A DNA stretch of 64,000 nucleotides from Bradyrhizobium viridifuturi (GTDB lineage Bacteria; Pseudomonadota; Alphaproteobacteria; Rhizobiales; Xanthobacteraceae). A program made the translations under genes and the position numbers. The stretch is taken from NCBI RefSeq assembly GCF_001238275.1, contig NZ_LGTB01000010.1:1-64000 (forward strand), given 5' to 3'. The notes under the pieces were generated by a model. The model was not told the origin of the DNA, ran no database searches, and saw nothing but the letters and a program-made list of their open reading frames with translations. Every line of letters begins with the position of its first letter. The stretch's first letter is position 1. Below are positions 17,638 through 27,421 of this stretch, piece by piece.

Positions 17638-18968
17638 GAAACGGTCTCCTCAAAGCTGGACGGCTCGTCCTGGCCCTGACGCAAGAATGCGCGCAGTTCC
17701 TCGATTGACTCGATTGCCCGATCAGTCAGTGGGTCGCTGCCGGGCTTGTATTCACCGACTTTGATCAGGAACTCAGCTTCATTGTAGCGCGAGAGCAGAT
17801 CGCGGAAGACGGAGGCCGCCTTGCGATGTGGCGCGGAGGCGACCGCATCCATGACACGACTCCGGCTCGACAGCACGTCGATAGCGGGAAAATGCTCGCG
17901 CGAAGCCAGTGCGCGCGAAAGAATGATATGACCATCGAGAATACCGCGCGACTCTTCGGCGATCGGATCGCCCGTACCGTCACCTTCGACAAGCACTGTA
18001 TAGAATGCCGTGATGGAGCCCCGCTCTCCCATACCGGCACGTTCCAACAGACCGGGCAGCAGCGCAAAGACGGAAGGAGGAAAGCCGCGCCGGGTCGGAG
18101 GTTCTCCCGCGGCGAGGCCGATTTCGCGCATGGCACGGCTAAAGCGCGTCAGCGAGTCCATCATTAGGACGACCTGCAGTCCTTGATCACGAAAATACTC
18201 CGCGAGTGCGGTCGCCATATGAGCGCACTGCGCCCGCTCCATTGCGGATCGATCGGATGTCTCAACGACAACGATCGTGCGCGCAATAGCATCTCCAAGA
18301 TGACGCTCAATGAATTCACGCACCTCACGGCCGCGCTCTCCTATGAGTGCAACTACGGTGACATCAGCGGCCGCCCCTTTTACAATTTGCGACATCAGCG
18401 TCGACTTACCGCACCCAGCATCTCCATAGATTCCGATCCGCTGACCTTCGCCACACGTCAGAAGCCCATCCAACACGCGAACGCCGAGAGGAAATGGTTG
18501 CTCGATGCCACGCCGCTTCATCGGGTTGGGTGCCCTGCCGCGGAGCGGACAAGCATGGACCGTCTTTATGGGCCCCTTGCCATCGAGTGGACGGCCGAAG
18601 CTGTCGATCACGCGACCGAGCAGGCCGGGCCCGACTGACACTTCCTGCATGCGCCCGGTTGGGACCACTTCCGCGCGGTGTGACAGGCCCACCATATCGC
18701 CGATAGGCGTCAGCAGAACCCCATCCGGCAACAAACCGATGACTTCGGCCTCAAGCGCCCATCCGGATGCGTGATCCTGCAACAGGCAAAGTTCTCCGAC
18801 ACGGGCCCCTGGTAATACGGCATGAAGTAACGTGCCGATCGCCCGCGTGATCCGTCCCCGCACAGCACGCGTATCGACGTCCTTTGCTGCGGACCTTACC
18901 GATGCCAGCGCCGCATGCAAATCTGCTTCTCCGGCCGCTTGATCATGGTCTGATCGTTGCATCGTCAC
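17613..18968 (-). CDS. rhcN: RhcN, type III secretion ATPase (SctN)
   Basis: This 451-residue F1-beta/FliI-type ATPase powers unfolding and release of substrates at the base of the apparatus. Walker A is GDAGCGKST (residues 182-190), LIGERGREV follows, and Walker B is VVLMMDSLTRF. The C terminus has the FliI-type VGEYKPGSDPLTDRAIESI. The start is GTG at 18968, overlapping the nolV stop as GTGA, with AGGAAGG upstream; ATG at 18962 is the alternative. The gene sits between nolV and rhcZ in the standard rhizobial order. Confidence 0.95.
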   Translation of the reverse strand: MTMQRSDHDQAAGEADLHAALASVRSAAKDVDTRAVRGRITRAIGTLLHAVLPGARVGELCLLQDHASGWALEAEVIGLLPDGVLLTPIGDMVGLSHRAEVVPTGRMQEVSVGPGLLGRVIDSFGRPLDGKGPIKTVHACPLRGRAPNPMKRRGIEQPFPLGVRVLDGLLTCGEGQRIGIYGDAGCGKSTLMSQIVKGAAADVTVVALIGERGREVREFIERHLGDAIARTIVVVETSDRSAMERAQCAHMATALAEYFRDQGLQVVLMMDSLTRFSRAMREIGLAAGEPPTRRGFPPSVFALLPGLLERAGMGERGSITAFYTVLVEGDGTGDPIAEESRGILDGHIILSRALASREHFPAIDVLSSRSRVMDAVASAPHRKAASVFRDLLSRYNEAEFLIKVGEYKPGSDPLTDRAIESIEELRAFLRQGQDEPSSFEETVSWMSRLTA

Positions 18969-19588
18969 GATTCGCCTTCCTGAGAGGACGGATCAAGCCT
19001 GAGACGTAATTTGCGGAGCTGTGCGGCAAGCCCTAAATCCACATTGCCGAACTCGCTCCACAGAACGCACTGGTCAGGCCCCATAGCCGGGTCCGGATCA
19101 ATTCTGACTCTCGGCCGACCATCCGTCCCGTCGAACGCCTGGAATTCATGTCTTAGTGCATCAGCGTTCACAGGAGACACGTGAAGGCATACTTCTGCGC
19201 TGCCATATCTTTGCTCGACGGCGTGACGAACGGTTCTTACCAGCATCTCGCCGGGATCAAAGGAGCCCAGCAGGTCGGTCAATATCTCAAGGACGAGCTG
19301 TGGCAACTCCTGCTGCAGAACGGCTTTTCGCCGAGCCACATCGGAAGCAGCTCGGGCGATCAGCTGTGCCATTTCGTCCGATCCTGACCTAAGACCCTCG
19401 CTGTGGCCGCGCTCCCGCTCTTGCTGATAGGCTTTCCTTGCCCAACTGCGAACCTGCCGCAGATAGCGGTCGGCCAGCGCACGCGTCTGCACCGCATCGT
19501 ACCAGATGCCCAGTTCCGCGGCTGGTATGAGTGGACCAAGCGGCCGTATCCGTGGGCTATTTGGCCGGGCTATTTCATCGGCCGTCAT
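18965..19588 (-). CDS. nolV: NolV, ATPase-binding stator protein (SctL)
   Basis: This 207-residue protein is of the SctL/HrpE/FliH type, which dimerises and links the ATPase to the C-ring. It has a central helical region (RSWARKAYQQERERGHSEGL) and a C-terminal domain ending LWSEFGNVDLGLAAQLRKLR. The start overlaps the nolU stop (ATGA) and the stop overlaps rhcN, so nolU-nolV-rhcN are coupled. Also known as rhcL. Confidence 0.85.
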   Translation of the reverse strand: MTADEIARPNSPRIRPLGPLIPAAELGIWYDAVQTRALADRYLRQVRSWARKAYQQERERGHSEGLRSGSDEMAQLIARAASDVARRKAVLQQELPQLVLEILTDLLGSFDPGEMLVRTVRHAVEQRYGSAEVCLHVSPVNADALRHEFQAFDGTDGRPRVRIDPDPAMGPDQCVLWSEFGNVDLGLAAQLRKLRLRLDPSSQEGES

Positions 19589-20205
19589 ACCGCTGGCGCC
19601 TCGCTGGCCAAGTGGGCTACCACCGAAGACAGCAAACGACTCGCTGCGTTGTGGTGTTCGGCTCCTGGGGATTCGGCGGCGGTCCCCACAGGTAAACGGA
19701 AAAGGACCCGCACACGGTCAAGCTCTGATGCGTCCTTGAGCCAGGCACCAAGGCACGCATGTCCGTCATGTTCAATCTGGCTCGATAGTTTATGCGGATC
19801 GACAATCGATGTGGTCGCGACCGCGCCAGATAAGTGTCGGATTGAGAACGCATGCGCTTCCGCACCAATATTTTCGATCAGAATCGCCACATCATGCTTT
19901 GACACAAGCTTCAGCACCGAGCGGGCGTGCCAGATACTGCCAGCGAGCAGGGCCGCCCGACGCGGATCATGCCCGAGCAGAACGTCCCTGCCCCAGTCAG
20001 TTCCGTTCGAGGCCTCCTCACTTTTCAGCAGCAATTCGGCCAGTCTTTGCTGCAGCCTCGGAGTCTTCTGCAACTGCTGTACTGTGGCCTCCGACAGGAG
20101 CCCATCAAGATGGCCGGCCAAACGGCTGGGATGGATCACGGCGGCAAGCTCACGCAGGCGATCGGAATGCGCGTTGAGCAAATGATTTTGGTCGGGGGAT
20201 ACCAT
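19585..20205 (-). CDS. nolU: NolU, type III secretion accessory protein (SctK-like position)
   Basis: This 206-residue cytoplasmic protein lies between rhcJ and nolV, exactly the place of nolU in rhizobial clusters. It opens MVSPDQNHLLNAHSDRLREL. The body contains DWGRDVLLGHDPRRAALLAG and SIWHARSVLKLVSKHDVAIL, which is the region resembling HrpD/SctK-type proteins. SctK is a sorting-platform component in other systems, so the same role is a reasonable inference. It is coupled to nolV by a four-base overlap. Confidence 0.8.
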   Translation of the reverse strand: MVSPDQNHLLNAHSDRLRELAAVIHPSRLAGHLDGLLSEATVQQLQKTPRLQQRLAELLLKSEEASNGTDWGRDVLLGHDPRRAALLAGSIWHARSVLKLVSKHDVAILIENIGAEAHAFSIRHLSGAVATTSIVDPHKLSSQIEHDGHACLGAWLKDASELDRVRVLFRLPVGTAAESPGAEHHNAASRLLSSVVAHLASEAPAV

Positions 20206-20227
20206 CGATACGGACCTGAATGCCTAC

Positions 20228-21090
20228 CTACTTCGCATCGGAGGGGAGCTTTTTGCCAACGGACTGGACCGATGGCTTGCTTGCACCACTGCCGCGATTC
20301 ATCAGCTTGCGCCAGGATTGGCGAAGTCGGCCACCACGTACGCTCAGCAGTACGCAAGATAGGATGCCCAATACACCGAGCGCACCTCCTGCGCCGATCG
20401 CAATGGGAGCCGAGACGAACCTGGTTGACTCTTGCGAAGCTGCCGCCGGCGCAACCGAGACATCATGCTGAGTCCGCTCAACGGGCACGAACACGACCGC
20501 CACCTTGTCGTATGATAGACCTTCGATGCTGTTGGCGACGAGCATCTTTATCTGCGGCAGCAAGGCTGACAGCTTCGCGTTGGAAGCATGCCGAATGAAA
20601 ACCGACGCCGAGGACGGGGTTGCATCCTGCCGCAAAAGATCATTCTTCGGCAAAACGACATGAACACGGGCGGAGAGAACCCCATCAATATCGCTGATCG
20701 TGCGCGACAATTCTTCGCTGAGAGCATAGACGTAGCGGGCCCGCTCCTCGACCGGAGAGGCAACAAGCCCCGACCCCTTGAACACCTCGCCAAGGCTCTT
20801 GAAGGGCTGGCGCGGCAAGCCTGGTCATTTAGCAACTCGATGGAATAGGCGAGCTGCTTTTCTTCCACCTGAATGGTGCTCGTCCCATCCTTGCCGATAA
20901 CCCGGATGGCATCGACACCCCTGCTCAGCAGCAGCCCAAGCATCTCGTTGGCGTCACGCTCCTGAACTTTGGTATACAGATCGGTTTTGCAACCGGTGAG
21001 CATCGGTAAAAGCAGCAGCAGAACAAGAGCATGAAGCCGCTTGCTCGCGGGCCGACCGTTACCGATCTTGCCTTTCGTCAAGACAGCCAA
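20228..21090 (-). pseudogene. rhcJ: RhcJ (NolT), inner-membrane ring lipoprotein, one-base frameshift
   Basis: The N-terminal part (21090 to about 20822) has a lipoprotein signal (VLLLLLPMLTGCKTDLYTKV) and the SctJ opening MLGLLLSRGVDAIRVIGKDG. After SIELLNDQ the frame is lost. The rest of SctJ continues at once in the next frame (LPRQPFKSLGEVFKGSGLVA, then DGVLSARVHVVLP, and a membrane anchor near VLGILSCVLLSV). Adding one base at 20820-20821 (CC on the plus strand, GG expected to be GGG in the gene) restores a normal ~287-residue lipoprotein. SctJ forms the MS-like ring and is essential, so this is either a sequence error or a lethal lesion for secretion. Confidence 0.88.
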
Positions 21091-21098
21091 CGGCTCGC

Positions 21099-21629
21099 TC
21101 AGCCTGCCGATAGAAGCTTATTCAGAGATGAACTGACGGCACCTGTCCCTTTGGAGATGAGCGAAACCTGGACAACACCGTTGTAAACATCGCGCAAATT
21201 CGTCAGCGCCGAATCGAAATGATCCGCGCCTTCCGGCTTGCCCGCCGAATGCACCTCGACTTGCTGCGGCCACAGGAGCGGTTGCGCGGCCGGCCCAAGC
21301 TGGACACTCTTTGCGGGCTCAGGGTCGCCGACGAGCGTCGGCGAAACTGCACCTCCAGGAAATGGTTTGCCCTGGTGGATAGCAGAAATGCCCTGAAGGA
21401 CGCGATCGCCAAGCGGGCTCGCCGGCGTGACTGCGCGCTGCACTTCCGGCACCAATGACACCGGCGCGCGCTCGGTCACTGAAGAGATCCCCCCCTGTTT
21501 CAAGGCGGCCTGCGCGAGACTCTCGTGAAACTGAGCGTGTGCCAGCGAACAGCCGCTGGAGGCACACTCGACGGGGTTGGCGGAGACCGTCGCAATTCCA
21601 AGCCACATGGGAGAAATCATTTCTGTCAC
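21099..21629 (-). CDS. nolB: NolB (NopB), secreted appendage / inner-rod-like protein
   Basis: First gene of the minus-strand rhc operon; 176 residues, with GTG at 21629 or ATG at 21620 as start. The N-terminal two-thirds is low-complexity and Pro-rich. The C terminus (FDSALTNLRDVYNGVVQVSL, then TGAVSSSLNKLLSAG) resembles the amphipathic C-terminal helix of inner-rod proteins such as YscI and HrpB. In Sinorhizobium fredii-type strains the product is secreted and found on surface appendages. A degenerate tts box lies at 21683. The nolB-rhcJ gap is only eight bases. Confidence 0.82.
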   Translation of the reverse strand: MTEMISPMWLGIATVSANPVECASSGCSLAHAQFHESLAQAALKQGGISSVTERAPVSLVPEVQRAVTPASPLGDRVLQGISAIHQGKPFPGGAVSPTLVGDPEPAKSVQLGPAAQPLLWPQQVEVHSAGKPEGADHFDSALTNLRDVYNGVVQVSLISKGTGAVSSSLNKLLSAG

Positions 21630-21682
21630 GTTGTGAGATTAGCCATTCGCTCGCATGAATGGGCTGGCACCCTAGAGAGGCA

Positions 21683-21700
21683 AGCTGACCAAAAGCTGAC
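21683..21700 (-). promoter_or_regulatory. Degenerate tts box upstream of nolB
   Basis: The minus strand reads GTCAGCTTTTGGTCAGCT, which keeps both halves of the tts box but differs in the centre from the sites at 23810 and 26618. A very similar variant precedes the nopM gene (38650). Its position 54 bp before nolB fits the promoter of the large rhc operon. Confidence 0.6.
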
Positions 21701-21843
21701 GAGCACCTGTCATCGAATGATCACGGTTGGCCTCCAATTTCCGGCGAAGCGTCGGCCTCCAAATTTTGGGACGAATTCCAGTGCTTAGTCTCAAGTAGAA
21801 GAAAATCGCAGAACTGCTCATCTCGTCTACAAGGCTGCATATC

Positions 21844-22515
21844 TTGAAGAAAGTTCTCTATGTTGGTGTTTTCATTTGCTTGGGCGCCATCAAGGCGCTC
21901 GGCGCCCCGCTGGCGTTGCCGTCGACGCCGTATAGTTACACAGTGCTGGATCAGGACCTCGCGGCCGCGCTGCAGGAGTTCGGCAACAACCTCAATATCA
22001 GAGTCGATATCAGCACCGGGGTGAAGGGACGAATTCGCGGGCGAATGCCGGATCTCCCACCGCGCGAGTTCCTCGAACGGTTGACCAATCTCTACAATCT
22101 TCAGTGGTACTACGATGGGCTGGTGCTCTACGTATCTGACGCGCATGAGGTGCAAAGCCGCCTTCTGGTCTTGAGTCCGATCAGCTTTGACGCATTCAAG
22201 GCAGCGCTCGACGCACTCAACATCTCGGACGACCGCTACCTCGTGAGAGCCGTACCGGGAGATGGCCTCGTCTTCGCGTCCGGTCCGCCTCGCTTTATCG
22301 CGCTTGTGGAGCAGACACTCAAAGGACTGGTGGCGGAGGCACAAGCGCGACGAAACCCGCATGGAGCCGAACAGCCACCGCATGAGTCGGTTTTGATGCT
22401 ATTTCGCGGATCTTCCAGCGTGGTCGTTCGCGAAGGACGCCCCAATGACGTTCCTTCGCCCGCACTATCACATCAAGACGGCGCGGTTCACGCACCTGAT
22501 ACCGGTAAGAAATGA
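21844..22515 (+). CDS. rhcC1: RhcC1 (NolW), N-terminal half of the split secretin
   Basis: The 223-residue protein begins at a TTG (21844) with a signal peptide (VLYVGVFICLGAIKALGAPL). It carries the N0/N1 domains of secretins: SYTVLDQDLAAALQEFGNNL, then FLERLTNLYNLQWYYDGLVL. It lacks the beta-barrel secretin domain, which is supplied by rhcC2 at 10267. The gene is divergent from nolB, and the 215-bp spacer holds the degenerate tts box. The last 40 residues are low-complexity. Confidence 0.9.
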   Translation: MKKVLYVGVFICLGAIKALGAPLALPSTPYSYTVLDQDLAAALQEFGNNLNIRVDISTGVKGRIRGRMPDLPPREFLERLTNLYNLQWYYDGLVLYVSDAHEVQSRLLVLSPISFDAFKAALDALNISDDRYLVRAVPGDGLVFASGPPRFIALVEQTLKGLVAEAQARRNPHGAEQPPHESVLMLFRGSSSVVVREGRPNDVPSPALSHQDGAVHAPDTGKK

Positions 22516-22568
22516 ACGGATGATAACAGACAGGTTGGGAAGAGGTCTAATTTCTACTTATGCCCTCT

Positions 22569-22587
22569 GTCAGCTTTTCGAAAGCCG
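22569..22587 (+). promoter_or_regulatory. tts box downstream of rhcC1
   Basis: GTCAGCTTTTCGAAAGCCG lies 53 bp after the rhcC1 stop and points right. The only nearby frame with a good ribosome binding site is the 25-codon ORF at 22817. Confidence 0.72.
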
Positions 22588-22816
22588 GTGCTGTTATGAT
22601 TAGAGGGCGGCCGTCCAGCGGCGATGCCGCAGGCCAGGCAATAAACGTCCGGGCCCGCACCACGGGATGCGCGAGCCGGATCCGGGCAAGCAGTATCCGT
22701 GACCTGCTTTGCAGCCTTAGCGCTTCATGCGAAGCCTTTGAGATGCTCTACGAAGTCCGTCATGGACTTCGTCGCGTCGGTTGAGAGCCGTTTTGTTGTG
22801 CAAAAGGAGAAACAGG

Positions 22817-22894
22817 ATGGACTTCAATGCGCTAAGCGGAGCAGACAAGAGCCCACCACCCCCACTCGGCCTCATCGCCCGCCGATCGAAGTGA
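22817..22894 (+). pseudogene. Truncated tts-box gene (25 codons), effector remnant
   Basis: ATG at 22817 follows AAGGAG at good spacing and opens MDFNALSGADKSPPPPLGLI before a stop at 22894. Beyond the stop, protein-like sequence resumes in another frame (EYNQDLIWQELGGQS near 22925-22970). This suggests a longer TtsI-controlled gene that has decayed. No family recognised. Confidence 0.4.
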
Positions 22895-23809
22895 GTTTGA
22901 GCGTGAGCTGATGGCGTTGCATGAGATGCCGAATACAACCAGGACCTGATTTGGCAGGAGCTGGGAGGCCAATCATCGCGCTGCGAGCCGTCATTGATCG
23001 ACCGCGAGCGGTCCAATTCCCAACAAGCGGCCGCTCAAGATCGCGCGGAAGCCTCCGATTTCGGCAACGACCCTGTTTGGTAAGATCTTGCGCCTGGACT
23101 CCTACGAGTGGGGTCGCCTCACCCAGGACCGGTCCAAGCGGGACCCGCGTTGCCTGCACGCGGCGCGCCGCCGGAACTTGGCGATTTCGTCATGGCGAAC
23201 GGATATTTCGCCAGGGACAACCCGTCTTCATCGGCCAAACAGCTACGCCTGCTCAGATCGAGATGCTGAGAGGCCGTGACGTCATGCCGAGCAGAAATGT
23301 CCGGAGTACAACGTTCACCATCCTGGTGTGTGCCTCACACCGCGCAATGGCGAGCAGAAGGGCTCATTCGTCTCGAACCGTCGCTGGACGCCGCCTTTGA
23401 GCCTGCTGGTTCGGACGAACACTCGCCAGGTGACCAAGCATCCGAGATCCGAGGCGTCCGCAGTACCATGCGCCGCTCAACTTTTGGGCGATGGATCAAT
23501 TCGTGCGTCCACCCCGGCAATCTGATCCGATCATGCTGCATCGTCCCGATCGGGCAGATGCCAACACATTTTTTTGACACACAGGCGCGAGCTGGCTGAG
23601 CGCTGGTGAGTTGCCGAGCGATGCTGCGGAAGCGGGGATGTGTTGCATCAATCAGCACACGCGAGTCCTGCGAAGAGCGGCAGACTCGTTGACCTGGCTG
23701 TCGCAGAGGCGAGCGACCGAGCACCCATGCAAGCTGATGCTGAATTGAGGACACGTCGTCGCCTTGAGCGACGCCATTTCGCAACTCATTGTGAAATCAT
23801 TTGAGCGCC
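22895..23809. other. Decayed region before nopX, no intact gene
   Basis: Scattered frames with protein-like pieces but many stops; no recognisable family. Possibly the body of the gene begun at 22817. Confidence 0.4.
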
Positions 23810-23828
23810 GTCAGCTTCTCGAAAGCTA
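23810..23828 (+). promoter_or_regulatory. tts box upstream of nopX
   Basis: GTCAGCTTCTCGAAAGCTA, 200 bp upstream of the nopX start and pointing at it. Identical to the site before nopC. Confidence 0.85.
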
Positions 23829-24030
23829 ATCGCTCCTACCATACGGCGTGAATATCTAGACGGCGATATGCCTATAGATTGTAGCCAAACTGAGCGCTGG
23901 GAGCGCTGTGCAATCGGAAGCAAGCGGTAGGAGCCGTTGAGCGCTATTGACATTGCTTGCTCGTTGTTCGCCGCGATCTCAGGCTGCGCCACATGGCCAG
24001 CTTGTGGTGCGATCTCAAATCAGAGGACGT

Positions 24031-25839
24031 ATGATGTCAGTCAACAATCTGCCGCTAACCACCAGCTCGAATTTGGCTTTGTCGGGGCTAGCTTCCGGGC
24101 CCTCGCCGGCGCGTGACTTTTCAAGCTTCGAGGCGGTGCTGGTCAGTTTGTCGTTGAAGGGCACGACTGACGAGCATTCCCCACCACAGGGTCCGGCGAC
24201 CGAGGACTCGGCCAAGCAACTGACGGAGGAACTCACGCAAGAGGTGCGGAACATCATCCCGCCGGAGATTAAGGCCGCACTGGACGCATGTCAGGAGACC
24301 CCCGAGCCGTCCTCTGAGGAAGCCTCCTCCGCTGCGAGCGCCCCAAAGATTGCAGAAGCCCCCGTACAAAGCTCCAGACTCACGTGGAACAGCGGCACCC
24401 CGACTGAGGCCGAGCTGCAGATTGTGTCGGTGCTGATCCGACACAAGGACAAATGCCCGCTGGATTGGAAATCTCTGGGAGATTTGGCCAACGATCCCTC
24501 CACACCGCCGGATCTAAAGGCGGCGATCGAGGCACTGCAGCGAGACCCCGAGCTCTTCTACGCGATAGGTTCGCAAGGCGACGGCCGCTGCGGCGGTAAG
24601 ATCAAAGCGGGTGATCTCTCCGGCTTCTCCGATCACCACCCGCAAGTTGCTGAGTTCCAGGAGCAGCGGGCAAAGAACTATACGCAAAACTATATCCCCT
24701 CCGACGGCAGCGGCAATGGCGAGCCATCGGTTATGATGCTGACCGATGCATTGCGCGAGCTCTATCGCTATTCCGACAACCTGCCCAAGAACCTAAGCCT
24801 TTCGGATTTCAAGCAGATCGTCGACGGCGAAGCCAAGACGGGCAAATGCCCGCCGCAGGTTCTCGCGGCTGCTCAATACTTCCTCGACCATCCGAATGAA
24901 TGGAAGCAGTTGTATGGCGGCTCGATAGACAAGGTCCACAAAGAGGACTTCCTGCAGGTTGCTTCATCATCGGTGAATCTCACAAAAGCCGAGCTCGATA
25001 CGCTCGACACGATCAGCAAGAACCAAAGCGCCTTTTTCGGGAAGGGCGACCTGACGCGGGAAAAGCTGGCGAGCATGGCCGACGACAAGAGCCTCGCGCC
25101 CGAGGTGCGAAAGGCCGCATCCCAGCTGCTGTCCGACCCTGTGCTGTTCGGGTTGATGAACAACGCGATTACGGGCTACAAAACCCACCACAAGTTCTTC
25201 GACTTCGGCGGCGGCCATACGGTCGATTCCGGTAATATCAGCAAGAGCGACTTCAACCAGTTCTTCAACAACATGTCCTGTGCGAACCGCACCGTTCAAC
25301 ATGTGAAGACGCATACCGCCCAAACGGCCGCCGACAAGGACGCGGTCGCGGACATGACGATGGGCGTGGCAGACCAACCCGACGTCAAGTCTCCCAAAAA
25401 GAACGGTGGCGCCTTCATGCACGCAATCAATGACGTGCTCAAGGTTGGCTCTAAGGTACTCGACTGGGCTGCGACAGCGGTCGGTGTGCTTAGCTTCATT
25501 CCAGGCTTGGGCGAATTGGCCGATCTGGCGTCAATGGTGCTCGAAGCCGAAGCGCAAGCTGCAAATCTTCTTCACACCGCCATCAGCGGTGGCAACATAA
25601 AGCAAGCGCTCGAAGAAGCCGGCCTGGGCCTTGCGGCACAGGCGGTAGGCTGCATCGGCGGCCCTGAGGTCAAATTGGCAATGCGAGAAGGCTTGGTGAA
25701 GCAGGCAATTCAAGAAGCGGCCACGGCGGGGGTCAACCTCCCGGTTTCGGTAGCCCAGTCCTACGCGGAGGACTACCTGAACAACTTGAAGGCTCGCATC
25801 GAGTCCGAGCGCATGCAAGCTGCGGGCGCTAACGCCTAG
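24031..25839 (+). CDS. nopX: NopX (NolX), HrpF-type translocator
   Basis: Start at 24031 (MMSVNNLPLTTSSNLALSGL) has GAGGA upstream and gives about 602 residues, normal for the NolX/HrpF family. The protein is secreted and thought to form part of the translocon in the host membrane. The family's repeated modules are visible (LSDFKQIVDGEAKTGKCPPQ, then KSDFNQFFNNMSCANRTVQH), each reminiscent of EF-hand-like units. A hydrophobic stretch near the C terminus (DWAATAVGVLSFIPGLGELA) is a candidate membrane insertion segment. Transcription is probably from the tts box at 23810 as a single gene. Confidence 0.92.
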   Translation: MMSVNNLPLTTSSNLALSGLASGPSPARDFSSFEAVLVSLSLKGTTDEHSPPQGPATEDSAKQLTEELTQEVRNIIPPEIKAALDACQETPEPSSEEASSAASAPKIAEAPVQSSRLTWNSGTPTEAELQIVSVLIRHKDKCPLDWKSLGDLANDPSTPPDLKAAIEALQRDPELFYAIGSQGDGRCGGKIKAGDLSGFSDHHPQVAEFQEQRAKNYTQNYIPSDGSGNGEPSVMMLTDALRELYRYSDNLPKNLSLSDFKQIVDGEAKTGKCPPQVLAAAQYFLDHPNEWKQLYGGSIDKVHKEDFLQVASSSVNLTKAELDTLDTISKNQSAFFGKGDLTREKLASMADDKSLAPEVRKAASQLLSDPVLFGLMNNAITGYKTHHKFFDFGGGHTVDSGNISKSDFNQFFNNMSCANRTVQHVKTHTAQTAADKDAVADMTMGVADQPDVKSPKKNGGAFMHAINDVLKVGSKVLDWAATAVGVLSFIPGLGELADLASMVLEAEAQAANLLHTAISGGNIKQALEEAGLGLAAQAVGCIGGPEVKLAMREGLVKQAIQEAATAGVNLPVSVAQSYAEDYLNNLKARIESERMQAAGANA

Positions 25840-26617
25840 TCGGATCACACTATCCGTCAAAATAAGGCTGAAAACGCTGGTCGAGCTTGTGCGGCTTACG
25901 CGCGGTCGGGTCTCCCTGTCGAGCAGTCGGTCGCGCAAGCTCTACCATCCTCGATGCCGCGCGCCGGATCCGAGGAACTTGCTCGCTCTTCACTGCTCAC
26001 AATTTATGTAGGCCGCGCCCGATCGCGCGAGGGCCGACCTCAAATCCAGTCTGCCGCTACGAAGGTCAATCGGCTGCAAATGCAGCCCAGCAAGAAGGTC
26101 GATGCATTAAAGCCGCGCGACAGAACCGGTCAGAAGTGCGGAGCCTGCCGGCTTGCGCAAGGATCAGGAGCATGCTGATCGCAGAGCGCCAGGGCGAAGG
26201 ACCCCTTTTCGAGCGGCAGGCTGCTGTTCGCTCTCGTGAAGGCGGACCCCGATTGACGGATCCTTCATGAGCCCTCCAGGACCGAGGGATCATCCTTGAC
26301 CGCTGACTCGCCGTCAATCTCGCTTTCTACCCCGCTCCAAACCAGGTCAAGCTCCGTCCCGCTGCGCCCGGCCGCAAGAAAATTGTCGAAAGGCCCCGCG
26401 GGCATCGAAAGCGACGTCAGCCCGGGACTGCAGCGCAGTCGACTTCAAAACGCGATCTATTAATAGTCGCGTTAACATCCGCCTGCTGAAGCTTTCGACT
26501 TGATGAGCAGCGATCCGACGCGATCGAGCTCTACAAACGAAGGTTTGTCCTGGTACATACCATCTGATCTGCAGCTTTCGCAGATCCAGCATCGGCCCAT
26601 TGCATTTTATAGACCTC
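25840..26617. other. Intergenic, no recognisable gene
   Basis: This 780-bp spacer separates nopX from the nopC tts box. Only short non-conserved frames occur on both strands. Confidence 0.45.
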
Positions 26618-26636
26618 GTCAGCTTCTCGAAAGCTA
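26618..26636 (+). promoter_or_regulatory. tts box upstream of nopC-nopA-rhcV operon
   Basis: GTCAGCTTCTCGAAAGCTA, 67 bp before the nopC start. It is the likely single promoter for seven closely spaced genes up to 32047. Confidence 0.87.
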
Positions 26637-26702
26637 ACGTTTGCACATTGGTGGGCGGAGACTGCCTCCATTGGCACAATTGAATTGACATAGGAGAACC
26701 CG

Positions 26703-26999
26703 ATGCGCGTTACAAGCTCCAGCCCCACTGGGCACGTTGATGCCGACCTCCATGCGGCTGGCGGCAAAAGCAGCGGCAAAAACGGATCTCATAAACCTGA
26801 CGAGCGCGATGATCATGGCCGATCGCCAGACGCGAACATTCCCGTAAACGGCGGCGCGTCCACTCCAAGCGGAACCTCACGAGAAGCCGCTATGCAGCAA
26901 GCATTCAACGTCGCTCTCGGAGCTGCTGCTCTACAGATTGCAAATAGTGCAATGAGTCGTTTCCACGACGTCATGGCCGAAACAGAAGAGGATTCCTGA
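26703..26999 (+). CDS. nopC: NopC, small secreted type III protein
   Basis: This is a 98-residue hydrophilic protein (start MRVTSSSPTGHVDADLHAAG; AGGAGA upstream) with a helical C terminus (AFNVALGAAALQIANSAMSR). In NGR234-type clusters nopC directly precedes nopA, and both are secreted in a TtsI-dependent way. Assignment rests on this order, size and composition. Confidence 0.78.
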   Translation: MRVTSSSPTGHVDADLHAAGGKSSGKNGSHKPDERDDHGRSPDANIPVNGGASTPSGTSREAAMQQAFNVALGAAALQIANSAMSRFHDVMAETEEDS

Positions 27000-27072
27000 C
27001 GTCGCATGTTGCGGCATCAGGAAAATAAGAGCCGCACGTTGCGGCGAAATTCGAGCACACAGGAGAACTATT

Positions 27073-27306
27073 ATGAGTAATGGCGTTGGTGCGTCTCATA
27101 CCTCGACGGCAGGTGGTGCAATTGGCACCGCTACTGCTGCCGCTGGCTCCACGGCGGCTGAAGTTGCCGGCGAGGCGGCATTCAACCGGCAAATGGCCGC
27201 TCTGACTGCCCAAAGCACTAAGGCTACTGAGAGGGATGTGGAACTTCGCGTCGTCTCGACCGAGCTCTCGACCGTCAAGAAAGTAGCCGACGAGCGGGTG
27301 CAGTAA
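27073..27306 (+). CDS. nopA: NopA, needle/pilus subunit
   Basis: This 77-residue protein starts at an ATG preceded by AGGAGA. It is Ala/Gly/Thr-rich at the N terminus (ASHTSTAGGAIGTATAAAGS) and ends in a helical segment (ATERDVELRVVSTELSTVKK). Its small size and its position between nopC and the SctD-like gene match NopA, the main component of rhizobial type III surface appendages. Confidence 0.78.
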   Translation: MSNGVGASHTSTAGGAIGTATAAAGSTAAEVAGEAAFNRQMAALTAQSTKATERDVELRVVSTELSTVKKVADERVQ

Positions 27307-27421
27307 GGGATGAGGCGGGGCGATGTACGTCGCCCAGTTTCCCGGGCTGCCTAGTCCGTGAAGTCGCAACGGGCCGTACGGTTCTGCCGTACGGTTCCGT
27401 TCGCTGTTCAGGAGAGCGACC

